From: Acidobacteriota bacterium
GTDB taxonomy: Bacteria > Acidobacteriota > Terriglobia > Terriglobales > Acidobacteriaceae
Direction of reading: 5' to 3'
Length of the DNA: 7,978 bases
Assembly (NCBI GenBank): GCA_021805265.1
Contig: JAJZFR010000251.1
Location: 1-7,978 of the forward strand
Shown here: piece after piece, positions 1 through 6,106 of the stretch
Numbering within the stretch: the first letter of the stretch is position 1
How the letters are laid out: the number at the start of each line of letters is the position of its first letter
The notes under the pieces: model-generated
Databases searched by the model: none
The model's input: only the letters and a program-made list of their open reading frames with translations
What the model was told of the DNA's origin: nothing
Position numbers and translations under genes: made by a program

Positions 1-67
1 ATCGCATCTGGGAATTAGAGTGAAACTTTCCCGGATTGAAGTGTGTCTAATGAAGGAAAGTTGATAC

Positions 68-71
68 GAGG
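68..71 (+). promoter_or_regulatory. Ribosome binding site that sets the lon start
   Basis: GAGG lies 7 nt upstream of the ATG at 79. The alternative in-frame GTG at 43 has only a weak GGA about 7 nt upstream. This supports the ATG at 79 as the Lon start rather than the longer reading frame. Confidence 0.6.
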
Positions 72-78
72 TTGCTCA

Positions 79-2547
79 ATGTTCAGTTCTTCCGGTGGCA
101 GGCAGGTCGATCGCAAAGAGAAGAAGGTGCCTAGCGAAGCAGTGATCGCGGGCAAGGTGTATCCGGTTCTTCCGGTGCGAGATACGGTTCTTTTTCCCCA
201 TGCGGTACTGCCCTTGACGGTGGGCCGTGAAAGCTCGATTCAGTTGATCGAGTCGCTGGGCGAAGAGCGGATGATTGTGGTGGTGGCGCAGCGGGACCCG
301 CGGATGGACTCGCCGCATCCCGAGGAGTTGTACGCGTACGGGACGCTGGCGACGGTGCACAAAGTCGTCAAGATGCCGAATCAAAGCCGTTTTGTTTTTA
401 CGGAGGGTACGGAGCGCGTTCGCTTGGGACGGTTTGTGGAGAGCGAGCCTTATTTCCTGGCAGAGGTGGAAGGAGTCGCGGAGCGGTTGGCCGAGGATGC
501 CGGGGGCGCGGCGTCGCTCGAGGCATTGCAGCGGAACGTGATTGCGCAGTTTCAGCAGATCGTAGGGAACTCTCCCACGCTCTCGGACGAGCTGCAGACG
601 ATAGCGGCGAATATTTCCGAGCCTGGCCGGGCGGCGGACTTCATTGCGTCTTCACTACCGTTTTTGACGACGACGGACAAGCAGAATCTGCTGGAGCTGG
701 GGGATGTGGCGGCGCGACTGGAACTGATCAACCAGTTGCTGGCCAAGGAGCTTGAGGTACAGCAGTTGCGGACCAAGATCCAGAGCGAAGTTCAGGATCA
801 GGTGCAGCAGTCGCAGCGGGATTACTACCTTCGGGAGCAGTTGAAGGCGATCCAGAAGGAACTGGGAGACACGGACGACGGGCAGCGGGATATGGACGAG
901 CTGCGGCAGAAGATCGAGGCCGCAGGGATGCCGGACGAGGTGAGGAAAGAGGCTCTGAAGGAGCTGAGCCGGTTGTCGCGGATGTCTCCGATGGCGGCGG
1001 ATACGTCGCTGGTGCGGAACTATGTGGAGTGGCTTGCGGCGCTGCCGTGGAGCAAAAGCTCGGGGTCGAAGGTGGACCTGGGCAAGGCGCGGGAGATATT
1101 GGACACGGACCACTACGGGTTGAAGAAGGTGAAGGATCGGATTCTGGATTACCTGAGCGTGCTCGAGCTGAAGCCGGACATGAAGGGTCCGATTCTGTGT
1201 TTTGTGGGACCGCCGGGAGTGGGCAAGACCTCACTGGGGCGTTCCATTGCGCGGTCGCTGGGGCGGAAGTTTCAGCGGGTTTCGCTGGGCGGGATGCACG
1301 ACGAGGCGGAGATACGCGGTCACCGGCGGACGTACGTTGGGGCGTTGCCGGGTCAGATCATGCAGTCCGTACGACGGGCTGAGGTGAACGATCCGGTACT
1401 GATGCTGGACGAGATCGACAAGCTGGGACGGGATTTTCGCGGCGACCCATCGGCAGCCTTGCTGGAGACGCTGGACCCGGAGCAGAACGCAACGTTTCGG
1501 GATAACTATCTGGATGTTCCGTTCGACCTGTCGAAGGTGCTGTTCATCTGTACGGCGAATATGCTGGACCCGATTCCGGAGCCATTGCTGGACCGGATGG
1601 AGATCATCCATTTGCAGGGGTACAGTGAAGAAGAGAAGGTGCATATTGCCTTCAACTATCTGATTCCGCGACAGATCGAGGCGAACGGGATCACGGCGGA
1701 GCAGGTTGAGTTTCCCGAAGTTGCGGTGCGGCACATTGTGCGGCACTATACGCGCGAGGCCGGGGTACGCAAGCTGGAGCAGGTGATCGGGACGGTCTGT
1801 CGCAAGCAGGCGCGGCGGATTGTCGAGGGGAACGCGGAGAAGCTGACCATCACGCCGGAGGTACTGGTGGAGTTTCTGGGCGGGCAGCAGGTGCGGGTTG
1901 ACAGCGAGATATTCGAGCGGACGCGCCGGCCTGGGGTTGCGGTTGGGTTGGCCTGGACGCCCGCCGGGGGCGATGTGCTGTTCGTCGAGGCGAACAAGAT
2001 GAAGGGCAAGGGCGGCTTCACGATGACGGGGCAGATTGGCGACGTGATGCAGGAGTCGATGCAGGCGGCGCTGACGTGGGTGCGTTCGAATGCGGCGTTT
2101 GTGGGGATCGAGGAGGACTTTACCTCGACGAGCGATCTGCACATTCATGTGCCGGCGGGAGCGATTCCCAAGGACGGCCCTTCGGCGGGGGTGACGATGG
2201 TGACGACGCTGGTGTCGCTGTTGACGAATACCCCGGTGCGGCCGTTTACGGCGATGACGGGGGAGATTACGCTGAGCGGGAATGTGTTGCCTGTGGGCGG
2301 GATCAAGGAGAAGTTTCTGGCGGCGCGGCGGGCGGGAGTGCAGCACGTGATCCTGCCGGCGGAGAACCGTCAGGATGTGGAGGAAGACCTGACACCGGCG
2401 CAGATCGAAGGGGTGACGATCCACTATGCGAGCCGGGTGGAAGAGGTTTTGGCGGCGACGTTGCCGCTGATCTTTGCCGAGCCGCAAGGCGCTCCGGAAC
2501 GATCCAGCGGGATTGAGCGGAGGTCGCAGGGCGCATCGGTTGCCTGA
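79..2547 (+). CDS. lon: ATP-dependent protease Lon (class LonA)
   Basis: This is a complete cytoplasmic Lon protease of 822 aa, against about 784 aa in E. coli. Lon is a homohexameric AAA+ serine protease that degrades misfolded proteins and selected regulators. From residue 79 of the window onward, the order is: an N-terminal substrate-binding domain beginning with a YPVLPVRDTVLFP segment; a Gln/Glu/Lys-rich coiled coil (roughly residues 210-290) with the family REQLKAIQKELG stretch; Walker A GPPGVGKT at 377-384; Walker B LMLDEIDK with D444 and E445; and a C-terminal protease domain. The catalytic dyad is S702 in PKDGPSAG and K745 in GGIKEK, 43 residues apart as in E. coli Lon. The start at 79 is preferred for its Shine-Dalgarno site; an in-frame GTG at 43 would add 12 residues. 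The roughly 20-residue C-terminal tail is polar and looks unstructured. The gene is monocistronic on its 3' side, with its own terminator. No broken or missing motif is seen. Confidence 0.98.
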   Translation: MFSSSGGRQVDRKEKKVPSEAVIAGKVYPVLPVRDTVLFPHAVLPLTVGRESSIQLIESLGEERMIVVVAQRDPRMDSPHPEELYAYGTLATVHKVVKMPNQSRFVFTEGTERVRLGRFVESEPYFLAEVEGVAERLAEDAGGAASLEALQRNVIAQFQQIVGNSPTLSDELQTIAANISEPGRAADFIASSLPFLTTTDKQNLLELGDVAARLELINQLLAKELEVQQLRTKIQSEVQDQVQQSQRDYYLREQLKAIQKELGDTDDGQRDMDELRQKIEAAGMPDEVRKEALKELSRLSRMSPMAADTSLVRNYVEWLAALPWSKSSGSKVDLGKAREILDTDHYGLKKVKDRILDYLSVLELKPDMKGPILCFVGPPGVGKTSLGRSIARSLGRKFQRVSLGGMHDEAEIRGHRRTYVGALPGQIMQSVRRAEVNDPVLMLDEIDKLGRDFRGDPSAALLETLDPEQNATFRDNYLDVPFDLSKVLFICTANMLDPIPEPLLDRMEIIHLQGYSEEEKVHIAFNYLIPRQIEANGITAEQVEFPEVAVRHIVRHYTREAGVRKLEQVIGTVCRKQARRIVEGNAEKLTITPEVLVEFLGGQQVRVDSEIFERTRRPGVAVGLAWTPAGGDVLFVEANKMKGKGGFTMTGQIGDVMQESMQAALTWVRSNAAFVGIEEDFTSTSDLHIHVPAGAIPKDGPSAGVTMVTTLVSLLTNTPVRPFTAMTGEITLSGNVLPVGGIKEKFLAARRAGVQHVILPAENRQDVEEDLTPAQIEGVTIHYASRVEEVLAATLPLIFAEPQGAPERSSGIERRSQGASVA

Positions 2548-2667
2548 AAGTGTTGCTTTAAGTTGTTCCTAAAAATAGCTCATTTCGTTGTGTTTCATGG
2601 TTTTCTTCATGCTCGCTGGGAGTCTGGGCGCAGAAGTCGTGAGATGGACGAAATCCGGGAAGCAGGC

Positions 2668-2708
2668 GCGCCGCATGGAGGAGAAATCCACATGCGGCGC
2701 TGTTTTTT
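2668..2708 (+). terminator. Intrinsic terminator of lon
   Basis: A perfect 10-bp stem (GCGCCGCATG at 2668-2677 with CATGCGGCGC at 2691-2700) encloses an inner GGA/TCC stem closed by a GAAA tetraloop. A six-T run follows at 2703-2708. The layout is that of a Rho-independent terminator for + strand transcription, 120 bp after the lon stop. Read on the - strand, the same hairpin has no U-run after it, so it looks directional, although the hairpin could still slow transcripts coming from the ureide operon. Confidence 0.93.
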
Positions 2709-2805
2709 CCACCGAATCTGCACCCTCGAAATATATCAAGTTTCGATTTATATTATTTATGTAAATTATTGATTATAGATATTATATATAGATCAAATTG
2801 CGCGA
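2709..2805. other. AT-rich, gene-free spacer between convergent transcription units
   Basis: This is the rest of the 258-bp gap between the lon stop and the uah stop. Between 2731 and 2800, 60 of 70 bases are A or T, in strong contrast to the GC-rich coding DNA on either side. It holds only a weak hairpin (CGAAA at 2727-2731 with TTTCG at 2741-2745) and no U-run that would make a clear terminator for the - strand operon. No gene, tRNA or repeat family is recognisable. A short open frame running through it overlaps the terminator and has no ribosome site. Confidence 0.7.
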
Positions 2806-4056
2806 TTATGCGGATAATTTCCACAGGGTAGCGGCGAGGGTTTGGACGCCGGCGGCGATCGACTCGGGGCTTGCGTATTCGTCAGGGCGGTGGCTGACAC
2901 CGTTGCGGCAGGGGATGAAGATCATGGCAACGGGGGCGATGCGGGCAACGAAAAGGGAGTCGTGGTAGGCGCGGCTGACCATCCTTTGACTCTTAAGCCC
3001 GGCCTCGATGGCTGAGGATTCGACGGCGGCGACGATGGCTGGATCGCAGAGCGCGGGCGGGTCGGCGTTGACCGTTTCCTGGGTGATGCGGACGCTGCGG
3101 GCAGTGGCTACGTGGCGGGCGGCTACGTCGAATTCCTCGAGGATGCGGTCGCGGCGGGTGGCGTCGGTGTCGCGGACATCCATGCTGAAGCGGACGCGGG
3201 AGGGTACGGAGTTGACGGCGCCGGGGAAGACTTCGCAGAGTCCGACGGTGGCGACGGAGTCAATGGCGGTGGTGGCGAGTGCGGCGCCTTCGAGGGCGAG
3301 GATCAGCTCGGCTGCGGCGGCGAGAGCGTCGTGGCGGTCGGGCATGAGCATGGCACCGGCGTGTCCTCCTTCGCCGTGGACGGTGACCCAGAGGGATGCG
3401 GGGGCGGCAATGGCGGTGACGACACCGATGTCGAGCCGGTCGCGTTCGAGGGTCTTGCCCTGCTCGATGTGCAGCTCGACGAAGGCGTGAAAGTGGCCGG
3501 GGGCGAGGCGGACGGTTTCGAGCGGACCGGAGAAACCGGCGGCGGCGCGGAGTGAGTCGAGCGAGCGGTCGTCGGGGTCGCGGAGCGCGCTGGCCTGGTC
3601 AGGCGAGAGGACGCCGCCCATGAGGCGACTGCCCAGGCAGCCGATGCCGAAGCGAGTTGGTTCTTCACTGGTGAAGAGGACGAGTTCGATGGGTCGAGCC
3701 GGTTGGAAGCCGGAGAGCTGGAGCGCGCGAATGGCTTCGAGTGCGCCGAGGACGCCGACGGTACCGTCGTAGGCTCCGGCGTTGGGAATGGCGTCGATGT
3801 GGGAGCCCGTGGCGACGGGTGCGAGGTGCGGATGGGTGCCTTGCCAGCGGGCGAAGGTGTTTCCGACGGCGTCGTGGCGGAGGGTGAGTCCGGCTTCGGC
3901 GCAGAGTTGCTGGACGTAGGCGCGGGCGCGGAGGTCTGCCTGAGAGAAGACGACGCGGGTGACGATGGGCGGCTCGGCCTCGGAGATGGCGGCGAGGTGG
4001 GCAAGTTCGCGGGTGAGGCGGTCGGAGTTTACGGGAAATCGGGGGGAAGGCTGCAC
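2806..4056 (-). CDS. uah: Ureidoglycolate amidohydrolase (plant-type UAH, M20 metallohydrolase)
   Basis: This 416-aa cytoplasmic member of the M20 amidohydrolase family is predicted to hydrolyse (S)-ureidoglycolate to glyoxylate, two ammonia and CO2, the last step of ureide breakdown. The bimetal-site residues expected for the family are visible: H86 in GSHIDA, D97 in AYDG, the SEEPTRF segment at 130-136, H196 in ELHIEQG and H389 in GVSHRPDE. As I recall the Arabidopsis UAH sequence, this protein shares its distinctive stretches: SEEPTRFGI-CLGSRL, LDIGVVTAIAAPASL, GGHAGA-LMP, SRAYHDSLF and MIFIPC. The allantoate enzyme encoded at 4859-6106 has different residues at each of these places, which is why the two paralogues are assigned differently. 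The start is the GTG at 4056, 4 bp after the allE stop, with GGAG 9 nt upstream. There is no signal peptide, whereas plant UAH is targeted to the ER. Alternatives are a second allantoate amidohydrolase or an N-carbamoyl amino acid amidohydrolase, both less likely given motifs and context. Confidence 0.85.
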   Translation of the reverse strand: MQPSPRFPVNSDRLTRELAHLAAISEAEPPIVTRVVFSQADLRARAYVQQLCAEAGLTLRHDAVGNTFARWQGTHPHLAPVATGSHIDAIPNAGAYDGTVGVLGALEAIRALQLSGFQPARPIELVLFTSEEPTRFGIGCLGSRLMGGVLSPDQASALRDPDDRSLDSLRAAAGFSGPLETVRLAPGHFHAFVELHIEQGKTLERDRLDIGVVTAIAAPASLWVTVHGEGGHAGAMLMPDRHDALAAAAELILALEGAALATTAIDSVATVGLCEVFPGAVNSVPSRVRFSMDVRDTDATRRDRILEEFDVAARHVATARSVRITQETVNADPPALCDPAIVAAVESSAIEAGLKSQRMVSRAYHDSLFVARIAPVAMIFIPCRNGVSHRPDEYASPESIAAGVQTLAATLWKLSA

Positions 4057-4060
4057 GGGG

Positions 4061-4816
4061 TCATGCTCCGAGAGGATGGCGACGCCAGTCCTTGTAGATG
4101 AGGTATTTTGCGGGTGTTTTGCCGAGTGCGCCGAACCACTGGGGGCAGTAGGGTGCCATCCAGATGAAGTCGCCCTGGGTGACGGGATACCAGTGGTCGC
4201 CGAGGCGATAGATGCCGCCGCCCTGGAGCATGAGCAGGCCGTGCTCCATGAGGTGGACCTCGACCATGGCGAGCGCAGCGCCGGGCGCGTAAGTCATGGT
4301 GTTGACGGCGAAGTCCCATGGGTCGCCGTCGGGCATGAGGCGGCGTACGAGCAGGTCGGGATCGCCGCCGAGGGGTTCCGTTGCGATGGCGGCTTCGTCG
4401 CCGATGATGAGCTGAGGTTTGGCGGTTCCGGCGAGCGCGGCGCAGGTATGTTCTGTTTTTTCGAGGAGCGCGGCTCGGGCGGGTGCCTGGGAGCGGATAT
4501 GGTGGTGGGTTCCTGCGGGGATGTAGGCGAACATTCCGGGGGTGAGGGTGACCGGTTCTCCCTCGTCCGGGGTGAGGTCGAGCGCGCCGTCGAGGACGTA
4601 GAGGAAGCGCTGGACGCCGGTGGGCGGCAGGCCGAGGGTGGCGTTGGCGGCAAACTCGGCGGTCATCTGGGTGAAGGCTGCGCCGAGCCGGGGCGCGGCG
4701 TGGAGGATGAAATCGACGCCTTCGGATCCGGGCAGCGGGATGCGGATGAAGGTGTCCGGGGTGTGGAGTAGATGGTCGGGTTTGAGGGAGCTGCGGGTGG
4801 ATCCCAGGAAGTGCAC
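4061..4816 (-). CDS. allE: (S)-ureidoglycine aminohydrolase (bicupin)
   Basis: The 251-aa product is a two-domain cupin predicted to convert (S)-ureidoglycine to (S)-ureidoglycolate plus ammonia with a Mn(II) centre. This step fixes the stereochemistry of the product, which otherwise forms non-enzymatically as a racemate. The N-terminal cupin (about 40-125) includes an RFLYVLDG strand and a YIPAGTHHH segment. The C-terminal cupin (about 175-245) carries the metal ligands expected for this family: E186, H188 and H192 in VEVHLMEHG, and Q226 in YCPQWFG. The end SYIY/YLIYKDW resembles the close of E. coli YlbA (AllE). Length is close to that of the E. coli protein (about 261 aa). The start is a GTG at 4816, chosen because AAAGGA lies 10 nt upstream. 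No signal peptide is present, so it should be cytoplasmic. It sits between the enzymes that make its substrate and use its product. Confidence 0.92.
   Translation of the reverse strand: MHFLGSTRSSLKPDHLLHTPDTFIRIPLPGSEGVDFILHAAPRLGAAFTQMTAEFAANATLGLPPTGVQRFLYVLDGALDLTPDEGEPVTLTPGMFAYIPAGTHHHIRSQAPARAALLEKTEHTCAALAGTAKPQLIIGDEAAIATEPLGGDPDLLVRRLMPDGDPWDFAVNTMTYAPGAALAMVEVHLMEHGLLMLQGGGIYRLGDHWYPVTQGDFIWMAPYCPQWFGALGKTPAKYLIYKDWRRHPLGA
4066..4069 (-). promoter_or_regulatory. Ribosome binding site for uah, inside the end of allE
   Basis: GGAG on the - strand lies 9 nt before the GTG start at 4056 and within the last codons of allE. It favours that GTG over other candidates and implies that translation of uah is coupled to allE. 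Confidence 0.6.
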
Positions 4817-4826
4817 GGCGAGTTGG

Positions 4827-4832
4827 TCCTTT
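4827..4832 (-). promoter_or_regulatory. Ribosome binding site for allE
   Basis: AAAGGA on the - strand, 10 nt before the GTG at 4816, lies in the 42-bp gap after allC. It supports the non-ATG start. Confidence 0.6.
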
Positions 4833-4858
4833 CGGGTTTCGACTACAGGATACCTGTG

Positions 4859-6106
4859 TTATTCGGGGGACGCGACGAGTCGCTGGAGGAAAAGAAAGGC
4901 GACGTGGAGCGCGTTGGCGACATCGGCAGGTCGGACGGCTTCGTCGGGGTGGTGGCTGAGGCCACCGGGGGAGCGGAGAAAGAGCATGGCGGTGGGCAGG
5001 CGGGTAGCCATGACCATGGCGTCGTGACCGGCTCCGCTGGTCATCGGGCGCAGGGGAAGGCCGGCGTCGGCGAGTGCTTGCGCGAGACGGTCAGCGAGGT
5101 GCGGGTCCATGGGGATGGCCGGCTGGTCGAGCAGGGTTTGGCAGGTGGCCTGGATTCCGCGGCGGGCGGCGATGGCTTCGGCACGATCCAGGAGCTGGCG
5201 GAGGCTGGCGGCGCGGACGGCGTCGTCGGAGTGGCGGATGTCGAGCGAAAGCTGGACCTGGGATGGGATGACGTTGGCGGCGTTGGGTTGGGCGCTGATT
5301 TTTCCGACAGTGGCGACGAGGTTCTGGCCTTCGCGGGCGATGGATTCGACGGCGAGGGTCCACTCGGCGGCGGCGGCGAGGGCATCGCGGCGGAGGTGCA
5401 TGGGGGTGGTTCCGGCGTGGTTGGCGTGGCCGAGGAAGTTGAGAGCACAGCGGGTCTGGCCGACGATGGCGGTGACGAGGCCGAGGCTGAGGTCTTCGGC
5501 TTCGAGGACAGGCCCCTGTTCGATGTGAATTTCGAGAAAGGCGCGGGTTCGTGGGTGAAGCTGGGCGGCTTCGAGGCTGGCGGGACCAAAGCTGGCGGCT
5601 TCGAGGTGGAAGTTTCGGATGGCCTGTTCGAGGGTGATTCCGTCCTGGTCGGTGAGCTGGAGCAGGGCGGGATCGAAGCGCCCGGCGACGGCGCGGCTAC
5701 CGAGAAAAGGGGTGGCGAAGCGGACGCCTTCCTCTTCGGAAAAGGCGAGAAGCTCAATGGCGACGGGCAGGGAGGCGAGTTGGGCGAGGCGGATGAGTTC
5801 GAGGGCGAGAACGACGCCGAGGACGCCGTCAAAGGCACCGGCGTTGGGCACGGTATCGATGTGGGAGCCGATGGCGATGCGGAGGGATTCGGCGTGGGGT
5901 TGCCAGAGGCCGCGCAGGTTGCCGAGGGCGTCGGTGTGGGTGGTCATGCCGAGGGCGTTCATGCGCTGGCGAAGGTGATCGTGGACCTGGAGGACGGGCG
6001 GGGTGAGGAAGCGGCGGGTGGTCTGTCCCTGGTCTTCACTGAAGGTGGCGAGGAGCCAGCACTCGGCGATGATGTGGTTGGCTGTGGCGAGAGAAACGGC
6101 GATCAT
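4859..6106 (-). CDS. allC: Allantoate amidohydrolase (M20 metallohydrolase)
   Basis: The 415-aa product is predicted to hydrolyse allantoate to (S)-ureidoglycine, ammonia and CO2 using a two-metal site, usually Mn(II). Family landmarks in order are GSHIDTVPNAG with H82, AFDG with D93, SEEEGVRF at 123-130, EIHIEQGPVLE with H194, an AIVGQTR segment at 213-219, GHANHAGTTPM at 226-236 with H230 in the dimer-lid domain, SGAGHDAM at 357-364 and RSPGGLSHHPDE at 378-389 with H385. GAGHDA and SEEEGVRF are typical of allantoate amidohydrolases and differ from the matching parts of the downstream UAH paralogue. The ATG at 6106 overlaps the allB stop (ATGA) and has AAAGGA 9 nt upstream, so a longer in-frame reading upstream across allB, which is Arg/Pro-rich, is not coding. 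An N-carbamoyl-L-amino acid hydrolase is the main alternative, but the context argues strongly for allantoate. Confidence 0.92.
   Translation of the reverse strand: MIAVSLATANHIIAECWLLATFSEDQGQTTRRFLTPPVLQVHDHLRQRMNALGMTTHTDALGNLRGLWQPHAESLRIAIGSHIDTVPNAGAFDGVLGVVLALELIRLAQLASLPVAIELLAFSEEEGVRFATPFLGSRAVAGRFDPALLQLTDQDGITLEQAIRNFHLEAASFGPASLEAAQLHPRTRAFLEIHIEQGPVLEAEDLSLGLVTAIVGQTRCALNFLGHANHAGTTPMHLRRDALAAAAEWTLAVESIAREGQNLVATVGKISAQPNAANVIPSQVQLSLDIRHSDDAVRAASLRQLLDRAEAIAARRGIQATCQTLLDQPAIPMDPHLADRLAQALADAGLPLRPMTSGAGHDAMVMATRLPTAMLFLRSPGGLSHHPDEAVRPADVANALHVAFLFLQRLVASPE

Noticed and set aside
10..32. Short inverted repeat GGGAA/TTCCC upstream of lon
   Set aside because: It has only five base pairs with a 13-nt loop and matches no heat-shock operator that I recognise. 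Chance is a sufficient explanation.
1231..2487. A 418-codon open frame on the - strand opposite lon
   Set aside because: It is an Arg/His/Pro/Leu-rich shadow of the Lon coding frame, with no recognisable motif.
2563..2772. A 69-codon small frame after lon
   Set aside because: It starts at TTG without a ribosome site, runs through the terminator hairpin and into the AT-rich patch, and has no plausible protein character.
2763..2820. Inverted repeat AAATTAT/ATAATTT flanking the uah stop region
   Set aside because: It is seven A/T pairs 44 nt apart in AT-rich DNA, which is expected by chance and too weak for a terminator.
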